Shown here: positions 43,735 to 53,065 of the stretch, piece after piece
Position numbering within the stretch: the stretch's first letter is position 1
How the letters are laid out: every line of letters starts with the position of its first letter
Assembly: GCF_014646655.1 (NCBI RefSeq)
Contig: NZ_BMNR01000012.1
Location: 1 to 53,611 of the forward strand
Source: Yeosuana aromativorans
GTDB lineage: Bacteria > Bacteroidota > Bacteroidia > Flavobacteriales > Flavobacteriaceae
Length of the DNA stretch: 53,611 bases
Reading direction: 5' to 3'
Notes under the pieces: generated by a model
What the model saw: the letters and a program-made list of their open reading frames with translations, nothing else
Told to the model about the DNA's origin: nothing
Databases searched by the model: none
Made by a program: the position numbers and the translations under genes

Positions 43735-44265
43735 TTAATCATAATCTTCCTCAATAGCATCTTTTTGAATAAGGGTTACTGCTTTTTGTAACATGAGATT
43801 GTTTGGATACGTTACTAAATTACCATTGTCTAACCTTAAATGCAGCTGAAAAGCGCCAATATCCTCAATGATGGCTTCAACAGGAAAATCTTTATCGTGA
43901 ATTTGTATTTTATCTCCAACTTTATAAGGAAAGGAGAAAAACATGATAACGCCAGACGTGATATTACTTAAAATAGACCAAATGGCAAATAGAGCAATTC
44001 CAACCACAGCAAACACTGACGAAAATACCAATGCTATTTGATTGGGTTCAACTCCCAATACAATGGCTTCAATGAGTATGGCAATTAAAAATAAAGTAAC
44101 GGTAATATATCTGCCCATGAGGTTGACCCTGGCTATATTGATGTTGCTCCTTTTGCCAATCCCTTTAAGTATTTTTTTAAAAATGAAGTTTAAAACAATA
44201 AATAGAACAATTAAGATGATAGAAAATATAATCTCTTTTGAAAATGTGCCAAACGAATTTTCCAT
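43735..44265 (-). CDS. Small MscS-type mechanosensitive channel
   Basis: 176 residues, much shorter than E. coli MscS (286). Three membrane helices (about 10-30, 48-68, 74-95) and the beta domain: ILSNITSGVIMFFSFPYKVGDKIQIHDKDFPVEAIIEDIGAFQLHLRLDNGNLVTYPNNLMLQKAVTLI. The C-terminal alpha-beta domain is missing, so it is a reduced member; such short versions are common in Bacteroidota. It relieves osmotic pressure. It precedes corA on the same strand by 31 nt. Confidence 0.9.
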   Translation of the reverse strand: MENSFGTFSKEIIFSIILIVLFIVLNFIFKKILKGIGKRSNINIARVNLMGRYITVTLFLIAILIEAIVLGVEPNQIALVFSSVFAVVGIALFAIWSILSNITSGVIMFFSFPYKVGDKIQIHDKDFPVEAIIEDIGAFQLHLRLDNGNLVTYPNNLMLQKAVTLIQKDAIEEDYD

Positions 44266-44308
44266 ACTGAAATAAAATTTTTAACAAAGATAAGTTTAAT
44301 ACACCAAA

Positions 44309-44896
44309 TTACTTTACCAATTCTAAAAGGACTTGATAAACCAAGTTCACTGGAAGCCCCATAACGTTAAAATAAGAGCCTTCAATTTTTGTGACACCAA
44401 TCTGGCCAATCCATTCCTGGACGCCATAAGCACCGGCTTTGTCAAATGGTTTGCAGATTTTGATATAATAATCAATTTCATCGGCAGTGAGTTCTTTAAA
44501 CGTCACTTTTGTGATATCATTGATTGTTTTTTGAATGGTTTTGGTAGTAAAACAAACCGATGTAATGACCTCATGTGTTTTCCCACTTAAAGATTGTATC
44601 ATATTGAATGCATCTCTTTCACTATTAGGTTTTCCTAAAGCTTGGTTGTTATGCCACACAATGGTGTCACTAGTAATAAGGATATCATGCTCTTTAAGTT
44701 CTTCTTTAAATGGTAATGCTTTTAATTGCGATAGATAATCACTAATTTCAAAGTGTTTTAATCTAGGTGGATATTCTTCTTTTACAGGTTTTAATCGAAT
44801 TTCAAAATCCAAGCCCAGTTCTTTAAAAAACAACTGTCTTCTTGGTGAGCCAGAAGCTAAAATGATATGATGGTTTTTTAATTTTTCCTTAAGCAT
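44309..44896 (-). CDS. maf: Maf-like nucleoside triphosphate pyrophosphatase
   Basis: 195 residues. The family start IILASGSPRRQLFFKELGLDFEI, the DTIV motif (ITSDTIVWHNNQALGKP) and the C-terminal GSYFNVMGLPVNLVY all fit Maf, which hydrolyses noncanonical nucleotides such as dTTP/UTP or modified bases. The ATG overlaps the stop of the UbiA gene by 1 nt (TAATG), so the genes are coupled. Confidence 0.95.
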   Translation of the reverse strand: MLKEKLKNHHIILASGSPRRQLFFKELGLDFEIRLKPVKEEYPPRLKHFEISDYLSQLKALPFKEELKEHDILITSDTIVWHNNQALGKPNSERDAFNMIQSLSGKTHEVITSVCFTTKTIQKTINDITKVTFKELTADEIDYYIKICKPFDKAGAYGVQEWIGQIGVTKIEGSYFNVMGLPVNLVYQVLLELVK

Positions 44897-45831
44897 TATG
44901 ATAACAAAACATATTTGTACAATAACATGGACAACATGCCAAAAAGCATGACCAATTTAAACAGATTGCTGATGATTTGAAAATCCTTTTTAGTTTTTGA
45001 ATAAGCTATTTTAATGATTGTATAGATTAGTGGAGCCACTATTAAAACCAAAAAATAGATAACCGCAATAGGCTGTTTGTATAGTGTGTTAACAATGTAA
45101 AAAACAATAAGCAACAACGGAATAAATGATAATGCAAACAATAGCTTTAATGCCCTGTCACGCCCTAAAACAATGGGCAGTGTTTGCATGCCAACTTTGT
45201 AATCACCATCAATATCTTCAATGTCCTTGATGATTTCCCGAAGGAAATTCAATATAAATGCAAACAAGGCGTAGTCCAATAAAATTTTGAAAAAAGTAAG
45301 TTGAATGCCTTGGTTTTGAGGTGTGATAGCAGGAATTAACTCAAATATTCCAACAATGATAATGCTTAAGGCGACCAAAATTGAAATGACAATATTGCCA
45401 ATTAATAAAGTCCGCTTTAAATAAGAGGCATACACGTATAACAACACCGAAATGATCACAAATATGGAGAACAATCCACTTTTGGCAACTATGTTTGACA
45501 GGTAAAAGCCGATTGCCATGCCCAAAACATTTAAAATAATAAATAGATTATAGGCTGTTTTTTCAGATATGTGTTTTCCAATGATTACCTTTTCTGGTTT
45601 ATTGATTTCATCGGTCTCAACATCATAAATATCATTAATGACATTTCCTGCCGCCGCAATGCAAATGGTTGCTACCATTAAAAGAATAAATTCAAACCCG
45701 TTTAAGGACATGCTGACTCCAAAAGGTTTCAATAAAGCATATTTGATAAGCCATTGAACCAAAGCAATCATCAATAAATTTTTCCAACGGATGAGGTCAA
45801 GGATGCTTGGTATCATATTATACTTATCCAT
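44896..45831 (-). CDS. UbiA-family prenyltransferase (geranylgeranylglycerol-phosphate geranylgeranyltransferase-like)
   Basis: 311 residues, about nine hydrophobic helices. The first Asp-rich motif NVINDIYDVETDEINKPEKVI and the second DIEDIDGDYKVGMQTLPIVLGRDRA fit UbiA. Flavobacterial members of this type are usually annotated after the archaeal ether-lipid enzyme that adds geranylgeranyl to geranylgeranylglyceryl phosphate, but the real substrate is unproven. It sits between the small membrane protein gene and maf on the same strand, 15 nt after the former. Confidence 0.9.
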   Translation of the reverse strand: MDKYNMIPSILDLIRWKNLLMIALVQWLIKYALLKPFGVSMSLNGFEFILLMVATICIAAAGNVINDIYDVETDEINKPEKVIIGKHISEKTAYNLFIILNVLGMAIGFYLSNIVAKSGLFSIFVIISVLLYVYASYLKRTLLIGNIVISILVALSIIIVGIFELIPAITPQNQGIQLTFFKILLDYALFAFILNFLREIIKDIEDIDGDYKVGMQTLPIVLGRDRALKLLFALSFIPLLLIVFYIVNTLYKQPIAVIYFLVLIVAPLIYTIIKIAYSKTKKDFQIISNLFKLVMLFGMLSMLLYKYVLLS

Positions 45832-45846
45832 TAGTTTTCAAAAGCT

Positions 45847-46182
45847 CTAGAAAAGAGGTGATATTATGTATTTGTAGCAAAGAAAGGAAAGCAAAAGGCT
45901 TAAGCCAATTGTTACAACCATAATTTTAACGGATTTCCTTTTTTCTGCTTTTCTTATCCTATTTTTAATACCCTCCTTTTCAGTTTTAGTCAATCTTTTA
46001 TGAGAAAAGTGGATTTGATGGTGTATATGAGTTTCTTCATTTAACTTGTCTTTTAATTCGGAAAATGCTTTTTTAGAGTGTTGGTTGAAAATGCTTTGGT
46101 TATTTCCAAACCCAATATACCCAAAACCTGTACTATGCCTTCTCCTTTGTCTAGTCATTAAAAAATCAATCATACTTGGCAT
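45847..46182 (-). CDS. Small single-span membrane protein of unknown function
   Basis: About 111 residues; ATGs at 46182, 46173 and 46158 are all possible, the last lying after the KdsC stop and giving MTRQRRRHSTGFGYIGFGNNQ. The N-terminal half is polar and His-rich (HIHHQIHFSHKRL), followed by a basic helix (EGIKNRIRKAEKRKSVK) and one C-terminal membrane helix (about 88-108). No family recognised. It is in the KdsC-UbiA-maf operon. Confidence 0.7.
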   Translation of the reverse strand: MPSMIDFLMTRQRRRHSTGFGYIGFGNNQSIFNQHSKKAFSELKDKLNEETHIHHQIHFSHKRLTKTEKEGIKNRIRKAEKRKSVKIMVVTIGLSLLLSFLCYKYIISPLF

Positions 46183-46696
46183 CAAAGTTTTTGTTCCATT
46201 TTTCCTGGACTTTAAGTACCTGTTCTATAACATCCCTTACGGCCCCAAAGCCACCATTTTTATGGGACACATATTTAGAAATATTCTTTATTTCTGGCAC
46301 GGCGTCTTGTGGACAGCATGGTAGACCAACTCGCTTCATAACTGGATAGTCGGGTAGATCATCACCCATATAAAGAACGTTTTCAGATTTGATATTGTAT
46401 TTGTTGAGGTATTCATCCAATAGTTTGATTTTGTCATGGGCTTTTAGGTAAATGTCCTTAATGCCCAATCCTTCCAAACGGATACGGACGCCTTCATTTG
46501 ATCCGCCGGTAATGATGCAGATATTGTACCCTTGGTCAATGGCGGTCTTAAGAGCGTAGCCGTCTTTCATGTTCATGGTGCGTAACAATTCTCCTGAACT
46601 GGTAACGGTTACCGTGGCATTAGTTAAAACACCATCAACATCAAAAACAAAGGTGGTTATGTGTTCCAGATATTCTTTATAGCTTTTTTCTTCCAT
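46166..46696 (-). CDS. KdsC-like HAD phosphatase
   Basis: 176 residues. HAD motifs: VFDVDGVLTNATV (motif I, nucleophile Asp about 19), IITGGSN (motif II, about 60), AHDKIKLLDEYL and MGDDLPDYPVMKRVGLPCCPQDAVPEI (motif III/IV). This is the tetrameric cap-less type that removes phosphate from KDO 8-phosphate or a related sugar phosphate. Its start overlaps the DUF2520 gene by 20 nt. Confidence 0.92.
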   Translation of the reverse strand: MEEKSYKEYLEHITTFVFDVDGVLTNATVTVTSSGELLRTMNMKDGYALKTAIDQGYNICIITGGSNEGVRIRLEGLGIKDIYLKAHDKIKLLDEYLNKYNIKSENVLYMGDDLPDYPVMKRVGLPCCPQDAVPEIKNISKYVSHKNGGFGAVRDVIEQVLKVQEKWNKNFDAKYD

Positions 46697-47444
46697 GGGT
46701 GTGTTGTATTGAAGCTGTCAACAATTCATAAATGTCTTTATGATGTGAACCTTCAAGTAATTTTAAATGTTTTTTAATGGTTTTTTTGTCGTTGCGTTTG
46801 GCGGGGCCTGTTTGTGCCATGTAAGGGGACATGGTCTGGATTTTCTTGGCAGTCTCTAAAATAAGGGGTTTTAGAACATCAAATTCCACACTTTTAGATT
46901 CTGTTATTTCATGGGCAATCCTGTATAATTGATTGGTAAAATTATTGGCGAAAACAGCAGCTAGATGCAATGAGCTTCGTTGTTCTGTGCTTACCTTATA
47001 ACTGGTACTTCCAATACTTTCGGCCAATAACTTTAGCGTATTAAAATCATTCTTATCCATAGCTTCAATACAAATGGGAACATTTGAAAAATCCATATCG
47101 GCTTCCTTACTAAATGTTTGCAATGGATAAAATACACCACGTCTGTGCTTTTTATCCAAATCATGAATGCCAACACTACCTGAGGTGTGCACCACCAGTC
47201 TGTTTTCAAAAGTAAGCTTGGAAGAAAGATTGGAAATGACATCATCACTCACTGCCAAAACATACACGTCAGCCTCTTTTAGCGAAGACAGATTATCTGT
47301 AACTTCAACGGTGTTTTTATATAAATCAATAGGTTTTGTTTTTCGGCTAAACCATTGATTTACAATAATATTTTCAGCTTTATTGAAAGCTTTAAACAAA
47401 TGTGTACCCACATTACCAGCGCCTAGTATAACAACAGAAATCAT
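46677..47444 (-). CDS. Rossmann/DUF2520 domain protein
   Basis: 255 residues. An N-terminal Rossmann domain (VVILGAGNVGTHLFKAFNKA, GxGxxG) and a C-terminal DUF2520 helical domain with AAVFANNFTNQLYRIAHEI, SPYMAQTGPAKRNDKKTIKKHL. The fold resembles ProC/NADP oxidoreductases. The role is unknown. First gene of the operon DUF2520-kdsC-like-membrane protein-UbiA-maf; divergent from the globin. Confidence 0.92.
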   Translation of the reverse strand: MISVVILGAGNVGTHLFKAFNKAENIIVNQWFSRKTKPIDLYKNTVEVTDNLSSLKEADVYVLAVSDDVISNLSSKLTFENRLVVHTSGSVGIHDLDKKHRRGVFYPLQTFSKEADMDFSNVPICIEAMDKNDFNTLKLLAESIGSTSYKVSTEQRSSLHLAAVFANNFTNQLYRIAHEITESKSVEFDVLKPLILETAKKIQTMSPYMAQTGPAKRNDKKTIKKHLKLLEGSHHKDIYELLTASIQHTHGRKKL

Positions 47445-47490
47445 AGTGCTAAAATAAGTAAGTAAACGGTTATATAAAAGCCTATTGGTG

Positions 47491-47498
47491 TATCTTTG
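47491..47498 (+). promoter_or_regulatory. -7 element of the globin gene
   Basis: TATCTTTG, a perfect TAnnTTTG, ends 6 nt before the ATG at 47505. Transcription would start at or just before the ATG, so the mRNA may be leaderless. The TTG codon inside this element (47496) is therefore unlikely to be the start. Confidence 0.55.
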
Positions 47499-47504
47499 TT
47501 TACT

Positions 47505-47894
47505 ATGGAAAAAAAAGATATAAAAAACCGAGATGATATTTTTTTGTTGGTCTCAACATTTTATGGCAAAGTGCGTAAGGATGCTGTTCTAGGGCCTTTT
47601 TTTAATGAGGTCATCACCGATTGGGACGATCATTTAAGTAAACTCACAGCTTTTTGGGAATCCAATTTGTTTTTGAAAACAAAATATTTGGGAAATCCTT
47701 TAGAGGCTCACGTAAAAGTTGACAGTATGTTTAACCATTCCATTACAGACAAACATTTTGGTTTGTGGTTAAACCTTTGGATTCAGACCATAGATGAGCT
47801 CTTTACGGGAGATTATGCCGAAAACGCAAAGCATAGAGCTAGAAAAATGGGCACATTTTTATATTTAAAAATTTTTGAAGCGCGACAAAACTAA
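47505..47894 (+). CDS. Group III truncated haemoglobin
   Basis: 129 residues from ATG 47505. A 2/2 globin: REDIFLLVSTFYGKVRKD-like N-terminus (helix A/B with the Phe-Tyr pair), AFWESNLFLKTKYLGNPLEAHVKV, with His in GNPLEAHVKV, and the proximal His in ITDKHFGLWLNLWIQTIDELF. The spacing fits group III (trHbP). Such globins bind O2 or NO; group III roles are less clear. Divergent from the DUF2520 gene and upstream of the cytochrome c biogenesis gene. Confidence 0.93.
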   Translation: MEKKDIKNRDDIFLLVSTFYGKVRKDAVLGPFFNEVITDWDDHLSKLTAFWESNLFLKTKYLGNPLEAHVKVDSMFNHSITDKHFGLWLNLWIQTIDELFTGDYAENAKHRARKMGTFLYLKIFEARQN

Positions 47895-47962
47895 GCATTC
47901 AATACGTTAAAATTTAAGGATATTTTTATGATTTATATCATTTCTTACTGAACAAAATGCCC

Positions 47963-47970
47963 TAAATTTG
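47963..47970 (+). promoter_or_regulatory. -7 element of the CcsBA gene
   Basis: TAAATTTG, a perfect TAnnTTTG, lies 25 nt before the ATG at 47996 and supports that start over the TTG at 47981. Confidence 0.5.
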
Positions 47971-47995
47971 TGGCTCATTATTGAACTTAAATATC

Positions 47996-50900
47996 ATGTT
48001 AGATAAAATCTCCAAAATCCTATTTTCTACACGTCTTACTGCAGTTTTATTTCTTGTGTTTGCGGCTGCGATGGCAACGGGAACCATTTTAGATGCCGGA
48101 CAAAGCACGTCGCCAACGCCGTATACAAGAACCTTGATTTACAACGCTTGGTGGTTTGAGGCTATTCTATTGTTTTTTGTTATAAACTTTGCTGGTAATA
48201 TTTTTAGATACCGTCTTTATAAAAAAGAAAAATGGGCCACGTTTACGCTTCACATTGCGTTTGTGTTCATCATTGTTGGTGCATTTATAACCAGATATAC
48301 TGGTTTTGAAGGCATGATGCATATTCGAGAAGGCGCTACAGAGCATACGTTTCTTTCACAAAAAACATATGTAACGGCTTATATTGATGGAGACTATAAA
48401 ATTGATGGTGTACCGCAACGATTACCTATTGAAAGGCAAGTGGATTTTTCTCCTCGTTTAAAAAACAGTTTTTCCATCAATGCTAAATATGACCAACAAC
48501 CTGTGTCAATAGAATTAGAAAAATTTGTTGCAGGAGCAGAAGAAGATATTGTGCCCGATGATAATGGAGAAAATTATCTAAAAATAGTTGAGGCAGAAAA
48601 TGGGGGAGCGGTCAACCATTTTTTGAAGGATGGTCAAATAATGATTATCCACAATGTATTGTTTACACTTAATTCTCCTACCGAAGGCGCTATTAATTTC
48701 ACTTATAATGATGATGGTCTTTTTATTAAATCCCCATTTGAAGGCGAATATATGACCATGGCAACCATGGCTAAAGGCGTTTTGGTTAAAGATAGCCTAC
48801 AGCCTTTGGCATTGCGTTCACGGTATGTCATAGGCAGTATGCAAATGGTGTTTCCAAAACCGGTTATAAAAGGCAAAATAGACATTGTAAAAAAATCCCA
48901 GATACTAAATACACAGGATGAAGATGGATTACTGTTTAAAATTTCAACCAATGGAGAAAGCAAAACAGTAGGTGTTTTAGGTGGCAAAGGGCTAAATAAC
49001 CCATTTAAAACAGTTAAAATTGGTGGATTGGATATTCACCTTCGTTATGGGGCTAAAGTATTGGAACTTCCATTTGATATTAAACTCAATGATTTTGAGG
49101 CAGAGCGTTATCCGGGAACAACCAGAGGCTACTCATCATACTCCAGTAAAGTAACCGTTTTTGATAAAGAAGATGGAAATTTTGATTATAAAATTTATAT
49201 GAACCATATATTAGAACTTAAAGGATACCGCTTCTTCCAATCTAGTTTTGACGGCGATGAAAAAGGCACTGTGCTTTCAGTCAACCATGATTTTTGGGGA
49301 ACTTGGGTAACCTATATTGGTTATTTTATGTTGTTCTTTGGATTGATGGCCATTATGTTTAGTAAGGGAACTCGATTTAAGTTTTTGGAAAGCCAACTAA
49401 ATAGCATCAAGGCAAAAAAATCAAAATTCCTGGCCATCTTATTGATAGGTTTTGGTTTGAATGCATTTTCGCAAGGACATTCTGAAGGTGACGGACATAT
49501 CCATTCTAAACCAACAAAAGCACAAATAGATTCTATTTTAAAGGCCAATATTACTCCAAAAGAACATGCAGATAAATTTGGACATTTGGTTATCCAAGAT
49601 TTAAGTGGTCGTATGATGCCTGTTAATACCTATGCTTCAGAATTACTTAGAAAGCTAAGTAAAGATGATGAGTATGAATCTTTTAATGCCGATCAAATAT
49701 TCTTGTCAATACAAGAAAGTCCCATGCTTTGGTACAATGTGCCAATCATTTATTTGAAATCCAAAAAAGACGACTCTATTAGAAAAATAATTGGGGTTGA
49801 TAAAGACGTGAAATATGCTTCGCTCTCCGATTTTTTAACAGATGAAGGACAATATAAATTGGCACCCTATCTTGATGAGGCTTATAAGGCACAAGTTCCC
49901 AACGCATTTCAAAAAGAGTTCAAGGAAGCCGATCAACGGGTTAATTTATTATACAACACTATTGAAGGCAAATCCTTGAAAATATTTCCAGTTCCCAATG
50001 ATTCAAATAATAAATGGATCTCATCGGCAGAATACAGGGAAGGTAATTATAAAATAGAGGATTCTCTATATGCCAATTTTGTAAACAATGGGTTTAGAGC
50101 GTATCTATATACGTTACAAAATGCTAAAGAAACAGGTAATTTTAAAGACGCTGACAAACTGTTGGAATCTTTCAAAAAAACCCAACACCGTTATGGTGAA
50201 TCCGTGATGATAAGTGACAAAAAGGTCAATACTGAGGTGCTTTATAATAAATATGATATTTTCAAAAAATTGTTCAGTTGGTATCTGTACGCAGGAACTT
50301 TGTTGTTCGTGGTTCTTATTGTCCAAATTTTTAAAAGCAAAAGCAAGGCATTAAAAATTTCGATTAACGTATTTAAACTAGCCATTTTAGGGCTGTTTAT
50401 TCTACATACCTTAGGACTTATCTTGCGTTGGTATATATCTGGGCATGCACCTTGGAGTGATGCCTATGAGTCCATGATTTATGTGGCTTGGGCAACCATG
50501 CTCTTTGGTTTGTTGTTTGGTAGAAAAAGTGACCTTACTATAGCTGCTACAGCTTTTGTGACTTCCATGATATTAATGGTCGCCCATTGGAACTGGATGG
50601 ATCCTGCTATTGCCAATTTACAGCCAGTTTTAAACAGTTATTGGTTAATGATTCACGTGGCCGTTATTGTGGCAAGTTATGGTCCTTTTACCTTAGGAAT
50701 GATATTAGGTTTTGTGGCCCTGTTTTTAATGATTTTTACAAACAAGGATAATAAAGAAAACATGCTCATTAACATTAATGAAATTTCTATTATTAATGAA
50801 ATGTCTTTAACCATAGGTTTAGTTATGCTAACCATTGGAAACTTTTTGGGAGGTATGTGGGCCAATGAAAGTTGGGGACGCTATTGGGGCTGGGATCCAA

Positions 50901-51184
50901 AGGAAACTTGGGCTCTTATCAGCATTATGATTTATGCCTTTGTTATTCATATGCGATTAGTGCCAGGACTTCGCGGACGTTGGTTTTTTAACCTGATGTC
51001 GGTAGCAGCTTACGCTAGTATCATGATGACGTATTTTGGGGTTAACTTCTATTTGGCAGGATTGCATTCTTACGCTAGTGGAGACCAAATTGTGAGCGTT
51101 AAATTTATTGTGGCAGCTGTGCTGTTTTTAGCTGTGGTAGGATATTTTTCTTATAGAAAATATTTGAAATTTTACAAGAAATAG
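47996..51184 (+). CDS. ccsBA: Fused cytochrome c biogenesis protein (ResB-CcsA/ResC fusion)
   Basis: 1,062 residues from ATG 47996. The N-terminal ResB part (about 1-470) has membrane helices at about 15-33, 50-68, 77-97 and 455-475 around a long exported region. A second exported region follows (to about 760), and the C-terminal CcsA/ResC part has about seven helices with the haem-handling WWD motif GRYWGWDPKETWALISIMIYAFVIHMR near 965-990 and the flanking His residues (HVAVIVASYG, HNWMD-like AHWNWMDP). It exports haem and attaches it to c-type cytochromes (System II). Confidence 0.95.
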   Translation: MLDKISKILFSTRLTAVLFLVFAAAMATGTILDAGQSTSPTPYTRTLIYNAWWFEAILLFFVINFAGNIFRYRLYKKEKWATFTLHIAFVFIIVGAFITRYTGFEGMMHIREGATEHTFLSQKTYVTAYIDGDYKIDGVPQRLPIERQVDFSPRLKNSFSINAKYDQQPVSIELEKFVAGAEEDIVPDDNGENYLKIVEAENGGAVNHFLKDGQIMIIHNVLFTLNSPTEGAINFTYNDDGLFIKSPFEGEYMTMATMAKGVLVKDSLQPLALRSRYVIGSMQMVFPKPVIKGKIDIVKKSQILNTQDEDGLLFKISTNGESKTVGVLGGKGLNNPFKTVKIGGLDIHLRYGAKVLELPFDIKLNDFEAERYPGTTRGYSSYSSKVTVFDKEDGNFDYKIYMNHILELKGYRFFQSSFDGDEKGTVLSVNHDFWGTWVTYIGYFMLFFGLMAIMFSKGTRFKFLESQLNSIKAKKSKFLAILLIGFGLNAFSQGHSEGDGHIHSKPTKAQIDSILKANITPKEHADKFGHLVIQDLSGRMMPVNTYASELLRKLSKDDEYESFNADQIFLSIQESPMLWYNVPIIYLKSKKDDSIRKIIGVDKDVKYASLSDFLTDEGQYKLAPYLDEAYKAQVPNAFQKEFKEADQRVNLLYNTIEGKSLKIFPVPNDSNNKWISSAEYREGNYKIEDSLYANFVNNGFRAYLYTLQNAKETGNFKDADKLLESFKKTQHRYGESVMISDKKVNTEVLYNKYDIFKKLFSWYLYAGTLLFVVLIVQIFKSKSKALKISINVFKLAILGLFILHTLGLILRWYISGHAPWSDAYESMIYVAWATMLFGLLFGRKSDLTIAATAFVTSMILMVAHWNWMDPAIANLQPVLNSYWLMIHVAVIVASYGPFTLGMILGFVALFLMIFTNKDNKENMLININEISIINEMSLTIGLVMLTIGNFLGGMWANESWGRYWGWDPKETWALISIMIYAFVIHMRLVPGLRGRWFFNLMSVAAYASIMMTYFGVNFYLAGLHSYASGDQIVSVKFIVAAVLFLAVVGYFSYRKYLKFYKK

Positions 51185-51222
51185 AATTTTCAAAAGAAGC
51201 TGATTAAACTTCTTTGTAAGCT

Positions 51223-51261
51223 AGTTGGATTGTTTTCGACATAAATTGAAACAATCCAACT
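51223..51261 (+). terminator. Terminator of the CcsBA gene
   Basis: Arms AGTTGGATTGTTT (51223-51235) and AAACAATCCAACT (51249-51261) with a 13-nt loop are followed by ATTTTTTG. The DM13 gene ATG lies 10 nt further on. Confidence 0.8.
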
Positions 51262-51271
51262 ATTTTTTGTC

Positions 51272-51718
51272 ATGAAACTTCTATTTATAATCATTTTAGC
51301 AATTACCACTTTTCAATCCTGTTCAACATCTTCTGATGATTCCATGGACAGCAATCAAATGAACGATTCTATGCCAAATGATAATTCAGATAATGGAACA
51401 ATGGACACCAACTCAGGGAAATTGTATATGGGTGATTTTATGTCTGGAGCGCATACAACACAAGGGAAAGCCACTGTAAATTCAGAACATACAAAATTAA
51501 ACTTCACGAATTTTAAAACCGATAATGGTCCTGTGCTAAATGTGTATTTAGCTACCGATACATCAGTAACTTCATACATGGATTTAGGCGCTTTAAAAGG
51601 AATAGAAGGGGATTACGAATATGATTTGCCAAACAATGTTGATTTATCCACCTATAAATATGTGATTATTTGGTGTGTTGAATATTCCGTTAATTTTGGA
51701 TATGCTGTTTTGGAGTAA
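51272..51718 (+). CDS. DM13-domain lipoprotein
   Basis: 148 residues. A lipoprotein signal with LTTFQSC-like lipobox (Cys about 16), an Asp/Asn/Ser/Met-rich linker to about 50, then a DM13 domain: GKLYMGDFMSGAHTTQGKATV, LNFTNFKTDNGPVLNVYLATDT, LSTYKYVIIWCVEYSVNFGYAVL, with the conserved Cys in IWC. DM13 domains are proposed to take part in electron transfer. It is anchored on the envelope. Its end lies 16 nt from the end of the convergent DUF3307 gene. Confidence 0.88.
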   Translation: MKLLFIIILAITTFQSCSTSSDDSMDSNQMNDSMPNDNSDNGTMDTNSGKLYMGDFMSGAHTTQGKATVNSEHTKLNFTNFKTDNGPVLNVYLATDTSVTSYMDLGALKGIEGDYEYDLPNNVDLSTYKYVIIWCVEYSVNFGYAVLE

Positions 51719-51734
51719 GAAAGTGTAATGGCAA

Positions 51735-52451
51735 CTAGATTAGTTCTATGATATATTTATATTCCATTCCAAACAAAAACGCCAGGCCAAAACTAATTAA
51801 TGTTCCAATAAGGATGTACTCTGTTAACTTTCGGTCTTTGGATTTTGATAAATCCCCAAATCTGAATACGGATTTTGCCGCCAGTAAAAAACCAATACCT
51901 TCCCAGTAATTCATGGCAATAAAAGCAAATATAAACAAGCGCTCTAGCATGCCAATGTAAGCACCGGCATTTTCTAAAGACTCTTGGCTGGTATTTTCTT
52001 CTAAATACCATTTTGATATGATGGTTTTCATGATGATGGAAGATACCACCGTAACGCCTATCACATTAGTAATTAACAATAAGACCTTTGGGCTATAAAA
52101 GCTTTCTATATTGAGGTTATAGGGCTCGTAGATATTGACCACAATAGCTATAACTATAATGTGCAACAATTGGTCCGTCCCAAAAAGCAATCTGGGGTTT
52201 ATTTTGGATTTAAGGAGAAGCTTGAAAACATCAATGATATAGTGTGACACAATGATGATGACCATGCCCAACCAATACTTAAAATCAGCTTGAAGCACCA
52301 ACAGAAGAGCCCCAAAATGAACTACTATGTGCCAATATAGAAATTTAGATTTGAGCTTGTTTGTTTCCTTATGAACCACCCATTTTTCTGGCTGAAACAA
52401 AAAATCTCCCAAAAAGTGGGCCAGTACGAGCTTTATTGACAAGCTTAGCAT
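51735..52451 (-). CDS. DUF3307 family membrane protein
   Basis: 238 residues, about seven hydrophobic segments. The start LVLAHFLGDFLFQPEKWVVHKETNKLKSKFLYWHIVVHFGALLL and VSHYIIDVFK carry the DUF3307 pattern of His and Asp residues in membrane helices. The role is unknown. The ATG overlaps the SatD gene end by 7 nt; SatD-DUF3307 pairs recur in Bacteroidota. Confidence 0.9.
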   Translation of the reverse strand: MLSLSIKLVLAHFLGDFLFQPEKWVVHKETNKLKSKFLYWHIVVHFGALLLVLQADFKYWLGMVIIIVSHYIIDVFKLLLKSKINPRLLFGTDQLLHIIVIAIVVNIYEPYNLNIESFYSPKVLLLITNVIGVTVVSSIIMKTIISKWYLEENTSQESLENAGAYIGMLERLFIFAFIAMNYWEGIGFLLAAKSVFRFGDLSKSKDRKLTEYILIGTLISFGLAFLFGMEYKYIIELI

Positions 52452-53047
52452 ACCGTTTTTATTTGTGAGTTATAGTATAGTACCATTTTCAAAATTTCAT
52501 CATAGCCACTACGTTTTAAGCCTTGGCTAATGTTCCCTTGGGTTTTATCAAAATAATTGGCAAGTTCTTTTTGATTTAGTTCAGGATGTTCCATGGCGAT
52601 TTTAATTAAGCTAGCGGTGGTAACGGTCCAATTGTTCATGGTTAACTGGGCCAATTCTAGCATAATGTTTATTTGTGAGTCAAAGGCCGTAAACGGTGAT
52701 CTTATGGCCAAGGTATTCTTTTTTAACCGTTCAAAACACTCTCCTGAATTAACAAATGCACTGCCATTGGATTCAGTTATCTTGTTTGATGTATATGTTT
52801 TATCGCCAATGCCTATCGCCATCCGCACATCAATATCTTTAAACTGTTTTATGGTGGCTTTTATTAAAACGGCTATTTCCAAGGCATCTTCTGGTTTTAC
52901 TTCCAGTTGAAAACTGTCGCCTCTATAAATTTCCCATTGTGTAGGTTCTTTGCCGTATTTATTGAAGACTGTTTTTAAAGCATCAAGCCATTTTTTTGGT
53001 TCGCTTTCTTTTGAATTGACAATGTCTCCTGTAATAATACTGGTCAT
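52445..53047 (-). CDS. SatD family protein with C-terminal helix-turn-helix
   Basis: 200 residues. The N-terminus SIITGDIVNSKESEP and YRGDSFQLEVKPEDALEIAVLIKATIK match SatD proteins; the pattern resembles a nucleotide-cyclase-like fold. The C-terminal part contains a helix-turn-helix, LNQKELANYFDKTQGNISQGLKRSGYDEI. SatD was first seen in streptococcal acid-tolerance loci, but its activity is unsettled. It may regulate itself through the repeats upstream of its promoter. Confidence 0.88.
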   Translation of the reverse strand: MTSIITGDIVNSKESEPKKWLDALKTVFNKYGKEPTQWEIYRGDSFQLEVKPEDALEIAVLIKATIKQFKDIDVRMAIGIGDKTYTSNKITESNGSAFVNSGECFERLKKNTLAIRSPFTAFDSQINIMLELAQLTMNNWTVTTASLIKIAMEHPELNQKELANYFDKTQGNISQGLKRSGYDEILKMVLYYNSQIKTVC

Positions 53048-53065
53048 TTTATACTACTTTATAGT

